Numbered from the stretch's first letter, positions 54,432-63,288 are shown. The stretch: DNA of 64,000 bases from Chryseobacterium caseinilyticum (GCF_014837145.1 NZ_JACYFS010000005.1:62001-126000); one strand, 5' to 3'. Made by a program: numbers and translations. The notes: a model not told the origin generated them from the letters alone.

Positions 54432-56114
54432 ATGTCAATGGAAGTAAGAGTTGGAATATCAAAAAAATTAGCAATGGTAGGAGTTGCAGCATTCTCATTT
54501 GCGAATGTTGCCTATGCACAGACTGCAGAGCAGGGAATGAATCTTGTTGAGAGCTATAAATTTGGTCAGGCTAAGGAGGTATTTTCACAGTTGGTTGCAA
54601 AAGAAGCTATAGATAAAAACTTTTTCTATTTAGGAAACACGTATCTGTCGCAGCCGGAACCGGATTTTGCAAAAGCTACTGAAGCATTTAATAAAGGAGT
54701 AGCACTTGATGCTAAAAAATCTTTCTACAGCAGATTGGGTCTTGCCTCAGTAAAATTAGGTAAAGGCGACAAAGCAGGTGCGGTAGCTGAAATCAAAAAT
54801 ATTGTTAAAGATTCCCGTGAAAAGGATACAGATCTTTTAGCAGAAGCCGGAAAGACGCTTGTAAAATATGAGAAAAATAATGATCCGAGATATGCAATTG
54901 AAGTTCTTAACCTCGCGATAGCAAAATCTGAGAAGAACGGAACTCCTGCATGGTATCTTTATTCTCTGGGTGATGCACACAGTGCCTTAGGTGTTCAGAC
55001 AAAAAGTGGAGTAGACTATGGAAATGCAATGACAGCTTTCGAAAGAGCTTTGCCGTCTGCAAAATCAAAAGCTGTAGTTTATACAAGAATGGGAGCGCTC
55101 TGGATGAATGCAAAGGCTTGGGATAAAGCTAAAACTAATCTTGATCAGGCAGTAAAAGCTGATCCGGGTTATGCGCCGGCTTACAAATATCTGGGTACAT
55201 TCTTCAGTATGTATCAGGACTGGGCACAGGCTTCAGCAAACTACAAAAAATATCTTTCGTTAGCAGATAATGATCCGAATACTGTTTTGGATTATGCTAA
55301 GCTTGCTTTCCTTTCAAAAGATTTTGAAGGAGCAGGTACGTCACTGAATTCTGTTTTTGATAAAGTTCAGGATCCTATTAAATACAGAATCAAAGCATAT
55401 CTTGATTATCAGAAGAAAGATTATGCTTCAGCTAAAACCAATATTGAAACATTCGTTTCACAGGCTGAAAAGTCTAGAGTACAGCCAAGCGATACTGGTC
55501 TTCAGGGATTAATTCAGGCTGGGCTTGCGAAGGCAAATAATGATCAGTCTTCATTAGCGGATGCCAAAGCAAAGGTTGCTGTTGCAAAAGCGGCTAAAGA
55601 TGAAACATTCAACTGGGATGAGGAATTTGAAATTGTAAGCGGAAGTAAAAAATCAATTACAACAGTAGCGGGTCCTGGAGATGGACCTACCAGTCCGGCA
55701 ATTGATGCTTTAAACAAGCAGCTGGCAGCTGATCCTAAAGATTCTGACGCTTTGTATAAACTTGCAACAGAATATCAGAATGTAGAAAACTGGAAAGGTG
55801 CAGCTTATGCTTGGCAGAGACTTACAGATGTCCTTCCAACATGGGAATCCGGATACTATGGATTGGGTTACGCTTTCCAGAAAGCAGGTGATGCTGATAA
55901 TGCAATCGCTTCATACGAAAGATTTGTTTCTACTCTGGCAACAAAAACTCCTGCTGAAAAGGAAAAAGGTAAAGAAACATTAGCAACTGTATATTACAAT
56001 CTTGCGAACCTTACAAAAGGTGATAAAGCAAAAAGTTTAGAATATATCAATAAATCAATCGAAACTTTCTCTACTCCGGAGGCAGTATCATTGAAAGAAA
56101 GTATGTCTAAATAA
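54432..56114 (+). CDS. Secreted TPR-repeat protein
   Basis: 560 residues. Signal peptide (…FANVAYAQ). Tetratricopeptide repeats fill the rest: helical pairs with the W/L-G-Y-A-P pattern, e.g. ARMGALWMNAKAWDKAKTNLDQAVKADPGYAPAYK and AAYAWQRLTDVLPTWESGYYGLGYAFQKAGDADNAIA. A scaffold or assembly factor in the periplasm. 71 bp after the PstS-like gene and with its own terminator; the tonB-region linkage is conserved in Flavobacteriia to my knowledge, but the role is unknown. Confidence 0.88.
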   Translation: MSMEVRVGISKKLAMVGVAAFSFANVAYAQTAEQGMNLVESYKFGQAKEVFSQLVAKEAIDKNFFYLGNTYLSQPEPDFAKATEAFNKGVALDAKKSFYSRLGLASVKLGKGDKAGAVAEIKNIVKDSREKDTDLLAEAGKTLVKYEKNNDPRYAIEVLNLAIAKSEKNGTPAWYLYSLGDAHSALGVQTKSGVDYGNAMTAFERALPSAKSKAVVYTRMGALWMNAKAWDKAKTNLDQAVKADPGYAPAYKYLGTFFSMYQDWAQASANYKKYLSLADNDPNTVLDYAKLAFLSKDFEGAGTSLNSVFDKVQDPIKYRIKAYLDYQKKDYASAKTNIETFVSQAEKSRVQPSDTGLQGLIQAGLAKANNDQSSLADAKAKVAVAKAAKDETFNWDEEFEIVSGSKKSITTVAGPGDGPTSPAIDALNKQLAADPKDSDALYKLATEYQNVENWKGAAYAWQRLTDVLPTWESGYYGLGYAFQKAGDADNAIASYERFVSTLATKTPAEKEKGKETLATVYYNLANLTKGDKAKSLEYINKSIETFSTPEAVSLKESMSK

Positions 56115-56134
56115 TTTTCACAATACATAAATTG

Positions 56135-56158
56135 AGAGACTGTTTTTTAACAGTCTCT
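56135..56158 (+). terminator. Terminator of the TPR gene
   Basis: 10-bp perfect stem agagactgtt / aacagtctct with TTTT loop and T-run. Confidence 0.85.
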
Positions 56159-56178
56159 TTTTATTTAACCGAAACTAT

Positions 56179-56186
56179 TATCTTTG
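56179..56186 (+). promoter_or_regulatory. Promoter -7 box of bshB1
   Basis: TATCTTTG with the ATG beginning 4 nt after it; the -33 region is T-rich but has no clean TTG. Confidence 0.6.
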
Positions 56187-56190
56187 ATTT

Positions 56191-56910
56191 ATGAAAACAG
56201 ATATACTTGCTTTCGGCGCTCATCCAGACGATGTAGAACTGGGCTGCGGCGGAACAATAGCTAAATTAATTTCAGAAGGAAAAACCTGTGTAATCGTTGA
56301 TTTAACAAGAGGTGAATTGGGAACGCGCGGAACAGACCAGACCAGAAAAGAAGAGGCAACAGAAGCTGCTAAGATTTTGGGTGTGGCTGCAAGAGAAAAT
56401 TTAGGTTTGAAAGATGGCTTTTTAGTGAACTCGGAAGAATATCAGATGGAACTTGTAAAAATGATCCGTAAATACAGACCGGAAATCGTTTTAGCCAACG
56501 CAATTGATGACAGACATCCGGATCACGCAAAAGCCGCCAAATTAGAGTCGGACGCGTGCTTTTTAGCCGGTTTGAGAAAGATAGAAACAGTACTGGAGGG
56601 AGAAGTACAGGAAGTATGGCGGCCGAAGCAAATTTACCACTACATTCAGTGGAAGGATGTGAAACCGGATTTTGTAATGGATATCTCAGAACATCTTGAT
56701 AAGAAGATTGAAGCATGCATGGCATTCAAAACTCAGTTCTACGATCCAAAATCTACAGAGCCTGAAACTCCGATTACCTCAAAAGATTTCTATGAAAGCT
56801 TAACTTACCGTGCACAGGATCTTGGCAGATTGTCGGGAGTTTCTTACGCAGAAGGCTTTACCACGGAAAAGTTGATGGCTTTGAAAAATTTTGACGGAAT
56901 AATTTTGTAA
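56191..56910 (+). CDS. bshB1: Bacillithiol biosynthesis deacetylase BshB1
   Basis: 239 residues, PIG-L/LmbE fold. FGAHPDDVELGCGG (8-21) supplies the zinc-binding His and the Asp pair, and DDRHPDHAKAAKL holds the second His motif. BshB1 removes the acetyl group from GlcNAc-malate in bacillithiol synthesis, a low-molecular-weight thiol used by many Bacteroidota. Monocistronic; the transcript appears to have little or no leader. Confidence 0.94.
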   Translation: MKTDILAFGAHPDDVELGCGGTIAKLISEGKTCVIVDLTRGELGTRGTDQTRKEEATEAAKILGVAARENLGLKDGFLVNSEEYQMELVKMIRKYRPEIVLANAIDDRHPDHAKAAKLESDACFLAGLRKIETVLEGEVQEVWRPKQIYHYIQWKDVKPDFVMDISEHLDKKIEACMAFKTQFYDPKSTEPETPITSKDFYESLTYRAQDLGRLSGVSYAEGFTTEKLMALKNFDGIIL

Positions 56911-56933
56911 TTAAAAAATCTTTCCTATATTTG
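56904..56933 (+). promoter_or_regulatory. Promoter of tRNA-His
   Basis: TTTG (56904-56907), 18-nt spacer, TATATTTG (56926-56933), 13 nt before the tRNA 5' end. Confidence 0.7.
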
Positions 56934-56946
56934 CACCACGAAAAAC

Positions 56947-57021
56947 GGTGATTGTAGCTCAGTTGGTTAGAGCGCCGGATTGTGGTTCCGGAGGTCGGGG
57001 GTTCGAGACCCCTCATTCACC
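56947..57021 (+). tRNA. tRNA-His (GTG anticodon)
   Basis: Cloverleaf fits: acceptor GTGATTG / CATTCAC with one mismatch at the fifth pair, D arm GCTC…GAGC, anticodon arm CCGGA-TTGTGGT-TCCGG with anticodon GTG, 5-base variable loop, T arm GGGGG-TTCGAGA-CCCCT. The extra G(-1) opposite C73, typical of tRNA-His, is encoded. CCA is not encoded. Confidence 0.95.
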
Positions 57022-57026
57022 CTAAA

Positions 57027-57052
57027 AAAGTACACTTTTTACAGTGTACTTT
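57027..57052 (+). terminator. Terminator of tRNA-His
   Basis: 10-bp stem aaagtacact / agtgtacttt with 6-base loop and T-run, 6 bp past the tRNA. Confidence 0.85.
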
Positions 57053-57096
57053 TTTTATTCTCTAAAACTTCCAGGTTTTGCTTTTGCACAAAAAAA

Positions 57097-57116
57097 AGCA
57101 TCTCAAAAAAGATGCT
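57097..57116 (-). terminator. Terminator of the PUR-family gene
   Basis: Minus-strand stem agcatct / agatgct and T-run; 25 bp past the stop. Confidence 0.75.
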
Positions 57117-57140
57117 GTATATTTTTTATTTTTCTAAAAC

Positions 57141-57476
57141 TTAAACTTCGTCGTCAGAATCGATTGTGAATGATTTGCTTTTAAAGTCTTTATCATGTTT
57201 TTCAGAGATTACATCTTCACCTTTTTCGTTGATGATGAAATCTGTAGATTCATTAAACATATCCTGAAAATTTTTGAAATCTTCCTTGTAGAGATAAATT
57301 TTGTGCTTCTCAAAAGTTGCTTCTCCATTGTCTCCGAAATTCTTTTTGCTTTCGGTAATCGTAAGATAATAATCTCCCGCTTTTGTCTCGCGCACATCAA
57401 AGAAATACGTCCTTCTTCCTGCCTTTAACACCTTCGTGAAAATTTCATTTTCATGGCGTTCCTTATAATCACTCAT
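57141..57476 (-). CDS. PUR-family DNA/RNA-binding protein (DUF3276)
   Basis: 111 residues. The core RRTYFFDVRETKAGDYYLTITESKK is the DUF3276 signature, a single PUR-like fold described in Bacteroidota and Borrelia as a nucleic-acid-binding regulator. The C-terminus is acidic and disordered (…DSDDEV). Single gene with its own promoter and terminator. Confidence 0.93.
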   Translation of the reverse strand: MSDYKERHENEIFTKVLKAGRRTYFFDVRETKAGDYYLTITESKKNFGDNGEATFEKHKIYLYKEDFKNFQDMFNESTDFIINEKGEDVISEKHDKDFKSKSFTIDSDDEV

Positions 57477-57506
57477 TGTTAGATAAATTTTTAATCTTGT
57501 TTAGAA

Positions 57507-57514
57507 CAAATATA
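57507..57514 (-). promoter_or_regulatory. Promoter -7 box of the PUR-family gene
   Basis: TATATTTG on the minus strand, 30 nt before the ATG. Confidence 0.5.
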
Positions 57515-57576
57515 AAAGTTTTCTTTTAACCACGAAATTTTTTTTATGATTTATTTAACAATTGTGAAAGAAACTG

Positions 57577-59238
57577 TTAAGGAGTTACAGAATTGTTAAT
57601 TTCAGACAGGTTGATAATCTTGTCTGCCCGCTGGGCACTCGATTCTCTGTGGGTAATAATCACCGAAGTTGCATTTTTAATTTTACGCTCAATATTTTCA
57701 AGAATATTCTGTTCTGTTTCAGTATCCAATGCAGAAAGAGAGTCATCAAAAATAATGATTTTAGGATTCTTAATTAAAGCTCTCGCAATACAGATTCTCT
57801 GCTTCTGACCTCCGGAAAGCATTACGCCACGCTCGCCAACTGTAGTCTGGTACTGATCTTTAAAACCAATGATATTCTTGTCAACATCTGCAATTTTAGC
57901 GTATTCAACAACTTTTTCGTGTGAAGGATTGTCGATTGCAAAACCGATATTGTGCTCGATGGTATCAGAGAAAAGGTAACTTTCCTGCGGAGTGTAGCCG
58001 ATGTAATCTCTGTAATTTTTTAAGTTGTGATCTTTCAGATTTTTACCGTCAATCAGAATTTCTCCCGAAGTAGGGTCTATCAGTCTGCAGAGAAGAAGAG
58101 CAACCGTAGATTTTCCGCTTCCTGTCTTTCCCATGATGGCCAGCGATTTCCCTGCTTCAATTCTAAAACTTAAGTTTTCAAGTGCTTTTATTCCCGTGTT
58201 CGGATAGATATAAGAGACGTTTTTGAATTCAATTTCTCCTTTAATTCCATAACTGTCCGAATTGGTATTAATAATTTCAGATTTTTTATCCAAAAACTCA
58301 TTGATTCTTTCCATTGATGCATCTGCACGCTGATTGATAGAAGTTACCCAACCCACCATGGAGAATGGCCATATCAAAATATTGATGTACATAAAGAAAT
58401 CCGCGATTTTACCAACTGAAAGTTCTCCTGCAATATATTTCTGACCGCCAATAAGAATCACAACTACATTCAGGATTCCGATTACAAATAAAATAATGGT
58501 AAAGAAATATGCTTCTGTTTTTGCTAAATCCAAAGCCTTGTCCTGATAATCGGAAACTTTCGCACCGTAATTCTTCTTGATATAACTTTCTTTAGCAAAA
58601 AATTTCACCACTCTGATTCCCGAAAAGCTGTCCTGTACAAAAGTTGAAATGCCAGACTGGCTTCTCTGCATGATCTTCGATTTCTGATTGATGATTGAGC
58701 TCACTTTGAAAATCACATAAGAGAGTACAGGTAATGGCAACAACGTCCAAAGCGTCATTGAAACATCCGTTGTGAGCATGTAGATGCTGGTAATAATCAA
58801 AAGAATGATGAGATTCACAACGTACATTACGCCAGGTCCCAGATACATTCTTACTGCCACCACATCTTCACTGAGTCTGTTCATTAAATCCCCAATCGTC
58901 GTCTGCTTGTAATCTGTAAGTGAAAGATCCTGATAATGCCTGTAAATTTTATTTTTCAGTTCATATTCAATTCTTCGGGATGCCACAATGATAGTCTGTC
59001 GCATCATAAAGGTGAAAACTCCGGTAAGAAGTGAGCAGCCGACAATAATTGCAACATATATCAACACCTGTCTGTTAAACCCCAGATGGCCGCCTTTGGT
59101 AAGTTCGTCTACAGATTTCCCGATAAACTGTACTTTGTAGATATTGAAAAAATTACTTGCGATGATGAAAAGTAATCCCCAAAACAGGAGTGTTTTGTGT
59201 TTCCAGAAATATGGATTTAAGGTTTTAAGCGCTTTCAT
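57577..59238 (-). CDS. ABC exporter, permease fused to ATPase (YheI/MdlA-like half-transporter)
   Basis: 553 residues: six-helix membrane domain (about 15-300), then the ATPase domain with Walker [13 protein letters not shown]-loop YTPQESYLF, signature VMLSGGQKQR and Walker B IIIFDDSLSALD. The residue after the Walker B Asp is Asp, not the usual catalytic Glu, and the switch region reads VIITHRESS. This pattern is known from degenerate halves of heterodimeric exporters (e.g. BmrC/YheI), yet no partner gene is adjacent. Cargo unknown; likely drug or lipid export. Confidence 0.88.
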   Translation of the reverse strand: MKALKTLNPYFWKHKTLLFWGLLFIIASNFFNIYKVQFIGKSVDELTKGGHLGFNRQVLIYVAIIVGCSLLTGVFTFMMRQTIIVASRRIEYELKNKIYRHYQDLSLTDYKQTTIGDLMNRLSEDVVAVRMYLGPGVMYVVNLIILLIITSIYMLTTDVSMTLWTLLPLPVLSYVIFKVSSIINQKSKIMQRSQSGISTFVQDSFSGIRVVKFFAKESYIKKNYGAKVSDYQDKALDLAKTEAYFFTIILFVIGILNVVVILIGGQKYIAGELSVGKIADFFMYINILIWPFSMVGWVTSINQRADASMERINEFLDKKSEIINTNSDSYGIKGEIEFKNVSYIYPNTGIKALENLSFRIEAGKSLAIMGKTGSGKSTVALLLCRLIDPTSGEILIDGKNLKDHNLKNYRDYIGYTPQESYLFSDTIEHNIGFAIDNPSHEKVVEYAKIADVDKNIIGFKDQYQTTVGERGVMLSGGQKQRICIARALIKNPKIIIFDDSLSALDTETEQNILENIERKIKNATSVIITHRESSAQRADKIINLSEINNSVTP

Positions 59239-59247
59239 AAACTTTTA

Positions 59248-59255
59248 CAAAATTA
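59248..59255 (-). promoter_or_regulatory. Promoter -7 box of the ABC exporter gene
   Basis: TAATTTTG on the minus strand, 9 nt before the ATG at 59238. Confidence 0.45.
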
Positions 59256-59299
59256 CGAAAATAGGTTCAGACTACGAATTTCAATAATTTTAAATTTCA

Positions 59300-59307
59300 T
59301 ATCTTTG
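59300..59307 (+). promoter_or_regulatory. Promoter -7 box of nusB
   Basis: TATCTTTG, 21 nt before the nusB ATG. Confidence 0.6.
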
Positions 59308-59328
59308 CACCCATAAAAAGCTCTTTGA

Positions 59329-60234
59329 ATGTTAGGAAGAAGACAAATCCGTGAGAAAGTTGTAGAATCGGTATACTCGTACTGTCAAAACCCGATCAAA
59401 TTTGATGTTTTGGAGAAAAATATGTTCTCCTCAATCGAAAAGATCTACCATCTGTATATCTATGAACTGAATTTTCTGGTAGCCCTTAAAGATTTGGCAG
59501 AAAATCAGATCGAAATCAGTAAGAACAAATATTTAAAGACTGATTCAGACACCAATCCTAATCAGAAATTCATCAACAATCAGGTCCTCAAAAAACTGGA
59601 AGAAAATCCGGAAAGATTATTTTTTACAGGTCAGCACAAAGATCTTAAATGGGATCTGCATGATGATCTTTTGAAGAAAACGTTCCAGAGAATGACTTCC
59701 GGAAAGAGGTATCAGGATTTTATGAAGGAAGAAGGATATTCTTTTGAAGCTGATCAGAAATTCATCGGTAAACTTTTCCTCAGATATATGGCAGAAAATG
59801 AGGATTTTCAGGACTATATTTCAGATAAAGAACTTTCTTGGTCTGATGATGTGCACATCGCCAATTCTATGGTACAGAAAACAATCGGTTTTTTAAAAGA
59901 AGATCAGGAAAGCAAAACACTGATTAAAATGATCAAAGATCAGGATGATAAAGCTTTTGCAGGAAAACTTCTCCGCGAAACCTTAAACGGTTGGGAAAAC
60001 ACCGAAAAAGTACTTACAGAAAGATTGGAAAACTGGGATCTGGAAAGAGTTGCTGTAATGGATAAAGTGATTTTATCCTGTGCGATTTCTGAAATCGACA
60101 AATTTCCTCTTACACCTTCAAGAGTAATCATCAACGAATATATTGAAATTGCCAAAGTGTTTGCTACAGACCGTTCAAACATTTTCATCAACGGGATTTT
60201 AGATAAATATTGCAAAGATTTAAACAGAATATAA
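59329..60234 (+). CDS. nusB: Transcription antitermination factor NusB (extended form)
   Basis: 301 residues, about twice the E. coli length. The N-terminus MLGRRQIREKVVESVYSY and a long helical extension precede the NusB core in the last ~130 residues (LENWDLERVAVMDKVILSCAISE, VIINEYIEIAKVFATDRSNIFINGILDK). NusB-NusE binds boxA RNA during rRNA transcription. The long N-terminal extension is usual in Bacteroidota. First gene of nusB-DUF1573-yajC. Confidence 0.95.
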   Translation: MLGRRQIREKVVESVYSYCQNPIKFDVLEKNMFSSIEKIYHLYIYELNFLVALKDLAENQIEISKNKYLKTDSDTNPNQKFINNQVLKKLEENPERLFFTGQHKDLKWDLHDDLLKKTFQRMTSGKRYQDFMKEEGYSFEADQKFIGKLFLRYMAENEDFQDYISDKELSWSDDVHIANSMVQKTIGFLKEDQESKTLIKMIKDQDDKAFAGKLLRETLNGWENTEKVLTERLENWDLERVAVMDKVILSCAISEIDKFPLTPSRVIINEYIEIAKVFATDRSNIFINGILDKYCKDLNRI

Positions 60235-60235
60235 A

Positions 60236-60742
60236 ATGAAAAAGACATTATCAATCATCGCATTGTCGATCATAGGTTTTGGTTTGGTTTCGTGTAAAAA
60301 AGAAACAACAGAAACTACAAATTCAGCAGGTGTGAACGCAGATTCAACTGCAGCACCAACTCAGGATTCTCTTACAGCTCCGGCGGTTTCAGGAGATTCT
60401 GCTGCAGCAGCACCGGTTTCTACTCAGCCAACAACATCCATTGCACTTTCTGAAAGCAATTTCGATTTCGGAAAAATTAAAAAAGGAGATAAAGTAAATC
60501 ACGTTTACGAAATCACCAACACCGGGAAAAATCCTTTGGTTATATCTGAAGTGAAGCCTGGCTGCGGATGTACAGCTCCGGAATTTACGAAAGATCCAAT
60601 TCTGCCAGGTAAAAAAGGACAGATTACACTGAGCTTTGATTCTTCAAGTTTTGATGCAGGTATGGTAAACAAATACGCGGATGTTTTTGCCAATGTGGAA
60701 AAAGCGCCGATTAAACTTACATTTACAGCTAATATCCAATAA
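60236..60742 (+). CDS. DUF1573 lipoprotein
   Basis: 168 residues. Lipobox LVSCKKE (…FGLVSC), an Ala/Thr/Ser/Pro-rich linker to about 75, and the DUF1573 beta-sandwich with FDFGKIKKGDKVNHVYEITN and the motif KPGCGCTAPEF. Function unknown; common next to nusB-yajC in Flavobacteriia. It starts 2 bp after the nusB stop. Confidence 0.9.
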   Translation: MKKTLSIIALSIIGFGLVSCKKETTETTNSAGVNADSTAAPTQDSLTAPAVSGDSAAAAPVSTQPTTSIALSESNFDFGKIKKGDKVNHVYEITNTGKNPLVISEVKPGCGCTAPEFTKDPILPGKKGQITLSFDSSSFDAGMVNKYADVFANVEKAPIKLTFTANIQ

Positions 60743-60747
60743 TACTT

Positions 60748-61104
60748 ATGCTAACAATATTTTTACAGGCACCACAGGGAGGTAATTCTTCAATGATGCT
60801 GATTATGATGGGTGTAATGTTTGTCGGGTTTTATTTCCTGATGATCAGACCTCAGATGAGAAAGCAGAAGCAGGAGAAAAAATTCCAGGAAGAGCTGAAG
60901 GTGGGAAGCAGAGTAGTGCTTACTTCCGGTCTTCACGGAAGAATTGCCCAGATTCATGATGACGGAATTGTGATCGAAACACTTTCCGGAAAATTAAAAT
61001 TTGAGAAAGCTGCAATTTCAAGAGAATTTACAGATGCACGTTTCGGAGCAAAAGCTGCGAAAGACGGTGATAAAAAAGAAGTAATTGATACTGAGAAGAA
61101 ATAA
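60748..61104 (+). CDS. yajC: Preprotein translocase subunit YajC
   Basis: 118 residues. One N-terminal membrane helix (about 15-38) with FLMIRPQMRKQKQEKKF and VGSRVVLTSGLHGRI, the YajC signature. Accessory to SecDF-YajC in protein export. 6 bp after the DUF1573 gene; followed by a terminator. Confidence 0.95.
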   Translation: MLTIFLQAPQGGNSSMMLIMMGVMFVGFYFLMIRPQMRKQKQEKKFQEELKVGSRVVLTSGLHGRIAQIHDDGIVIETLSGKLKFEKAAISREFTDARFGAKAAKDGDKKEVIDTEKK

Positions 61105-61128
61105 TTTTCAGTTCTAAAATAAAATCAG

Positions 61129-61161
61129 AACGGCGATGGAACCAAGTGTTTCACCGCCGTT
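61129..61161 (+). terminator. Terminator of nusB-DUF1573-yajC
   Basis: 7-bp stem aacggcg / cgccgtt with internal extra pairing, followed by T-run. Confidence 0.75.
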
Positions 61162-61283
61162 TTTGTTTTATTAGAATTACCGATTTGTTAAGTAGGATGA
61201 GTTGTATTTTGAAAAATATTTAATTAATACTGATAAATGTTACAATTTCAATTAAAATATGATGGATATATAGGTTAAAAAAA

Positions 61284-61291
61284 TATCTTTG
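61284..61291 (+). promoter_or_regulatory. Promoter -7 box of the 61314 gene
   Basis: TATCTTTG, 22 nt before the ATG. Confidence 0.55.
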
Positions 61292-61313
61292 CTGCTGATA
61301 AACTATTTTAACC

Positions 61314-62864
61314 ATGAAAAAAAATCTCCTCTGCTTTGTTTTGGCATTTCTCAGCTTCAGTTCTTTCGCACAAAAAATTCCGTTTGATATTAAAAAAAGT
61401 TCTGTTTTTAAAGATGAATACAAACATTCATCCATCGCTTTGGTAGAAGATGACGGAAAAGGTGGAGTAGTTGTTGTCCGCTCGTATGTCGGCGGTGCAT
61501 TTTCTACCGGTTTGGGTTATTATTTCGAGCATTATGATGCTAGTCTAAAACTGATCAAGGAATTTGAATATGAACTAAAATACTCAAAAGCAGTGAGACA
61601 AAGCTCTGTTTTAGGAGTCATCATGGATGGCGAAAATGTAAATATCATCGATTTTATGTACGAGAAAGATCAGAAAGCTTATATCTGCTCTTCCATGTCT
61701 GCCAACATCAATGATTTTAATTTCAAAAAAAATGAACTGTTCCGTGTGAACAGTGATGAGATTAAGCAGTTTGCTTTTCTCGGTTTCGGAGTTTTTGACC
61801 GGGACTCGGGTTCAAGAATGATTGTGAATGAAGACCGTACTGCGTTTGCAGTGACTGTAGATATTAAAGACAGAAACGTAGAAACACACAGGATGTTTGT
61901 TTTTGATCAGTCGCTTCGAAAAAATATTGACCATACCTTTAAAAGAGATATCAAAGACCGGAAATTCGTTTACGAAAACATAGATGTTTCCAAAGACGGA
62001 AAAACAATCTACGTTCTTGGAAAAGTATACACCGATGAACAGAAAAAGAAAAAAGAAGGCGGAAAATACCAGTACGAACTTACCAGCATTACAGGAGAAA
62101 ATGTGAAAACACAGGTTTTTGATTCTAATGAGCATTTTGCCGCTTCTTTAAAAACTATTGTTCTGGATAACCGCCTGATTTGCCTTGGTTTCTATTCAGA
62201 CAGAAAAGACACGAGGTTCAAAGGAATCTGTTATTATGAACTGAACCCAACAGGTTTGGAGGTAAAAAAAGTAAAATTCAATCCGTTTACCGAGCAGTTT
62301 ATGATCGATAAATATGGTACAGACAAAGATAAAGAACTGAAAAATCTTTTCTTCAGAAAAATAATTACGACTGCCAACGGAGATATTATTTTTAATGCGG
62401 AAGAATTTTATATCACTTCATATTATTATGCATCGCCCTACGGAGGAGGTACTTCGCAGATGATTTATCACTATGATGATATTGTAAGCGCAAGAATTAA
62501 TTCAAACGGTGAAATTGTGTGGGCAAGGAATATTAATAAAAGACAGAAAACCGGCGAAGATGAATCTTACATTTCTTACACCTCCACCGCTGTCGGAAAC
62601 GACGCCTACTTTTTTATCAATACAGGCGAAAAGGTGAAAAAATTAAGCAATGACAGAATTCAGTTTGGTCAGACTGGAATTAAACGATCCAATCTTAATA
62701 TAATAAAAATCAGCGAAAACGGAGATTTTGACTATCAGGAAATTTTGGATGATAAAGAAAATGAAGTTCCGTTTATGGTTTCCAATGGTGCTCTGTCAGG
62801 AAATTCTACGTTCTTCATCGGAAGAAAAGGAACGAAAAAACAACTCCTGAAAGTATCTTTGTAA
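61314..62864 (+). CDS. Secreted protein of unknown function
   Basis: 516 residues with a signal peptide (…FLSFSSFA|Q). Beta-rich throughout, with repeated blocks of 'SADGKTIYVLGKVY', 'GDIIFNAEEFY' and 'NGEIVWARNINKRQ' type, suggesting a propeller-like architecture. No T9SS sorting domain is visible at the C-terminus (ends KKQLLKVSL). Function unknown. Confidence 0.72.
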   Translation: MKKNLLCFVLAFLSFSSFAQKIPFDIKKSSVFKDEYKHSSIALVEDDGKGGVVVVRSYVGGAFSTGLGYYFEHYDASLKLIKEFEYELKYSKAVRQSSVLGVIMDGENVNIIDFMYEKDQKAYICSSMSANINDFNFKKNELFRVNSDEIKQFAFLGFGVFDRDSGSRMIVNEDRTAFAVTVDIKDRNVETHRMFVFDQSLRKNIDHTFKRDIKDRKFVYENIDVSKDGKTIYVLGKVYTDEQKKKKEGGKYQYELTSITGENVKTQVFDSNEHFAASLKTIVLDNRLICLGFYSDRKDTRFKGICYYELNPTGLEVKKVKFNPFTEQFMIDKYGTDKDKELKNLFFRKIITTANGDIIFNAEEFYITSYYYASPYGGGTSQMIYHYDDIVSARINSNGEIVWARNINKRQKTGEDESYISYTSTAVGNDAYFFINTGEKVKKLSNDRIQFGQTGIKRSNLNIIKISENGDFDYQEILDDKENEVPFMVSNGALSGNSTFFIGRKGTKKQLLKVSL

Positions 62865-62968
62865 ATCGGCTTTGGTCCTCATTAATTCATCTTACATTAT
62901 CAAAAAAGACTTAAATATAGTCAGTACAGGAAAATCCTGATTCAGAAGGCAAAAAGATGCCCTCCCGA

Positions 62969-63052
62969 AGGCTTCGGAATGACGCGCCAATGCTTCGGAA
63001 TGCGGATTTAATGCTTCGGAACGCAGCGCCAATACTTCGGAATCCAGCTTTT
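62969..63052 (+). repeat. Four tandem copies of a 21-bp repeat
   Basis: Units start 62969, 62990, 63011, 63032 on a pattern atgcttcggaatgcagcgcca, with a degenerate fifth from 63053. A minus-strand frame over it encodes repeats of FRSIGA/FRSIKS type, but no other evidence for a gene. The rest of the 424-bp gap (62865-63288) shows only the SDR promoter. Confidence 0.8.
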
Positions 63053-63252
63053 AAGCATCGTAGAACGAAAATGGGTTTTCGGAAGATTGCCTGTCGGTTT
63101 CTGACTGAAATTTGCAGTTTTCTAGACATTTAAACAATATTAATGATTATATTCAGTTTGAATTTTGATTAAAATTTCAAAAGCAGAGTAATAAATCGAA
63201 GAATCATTTTGTGAAAGGCATCTGTGAAATTTGTGTTTAATGCAGACAACGA

Positions 63253-63284
63253 TTTGTAAAACCATATTTTAAAAAATATCTTTG
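63253..63284 (+). promoter_or_regulatory. Promoter of the SDR gene
   Basis: TTTG (63253-63256), 20-nt spacer, TATCTTTG (63277-63284); the ATG at 63289 is 4 nt further, so the transcript may be leaderless. Confidence 0.65.
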
Positions 63285-63288
63285 CCGA

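Noticed and set aside
62969..63052. CRISPR array
   Set aside because: Units are contiguous 21-mers without unique spacers.
62911..63129. 72-codon minus-strand gene over the 21-bp repeats
   Set aside because: No promoter, no recognised domain; the frame is open only because the repeat length is a multiple of three. Kept as a repeat, not a CDS.
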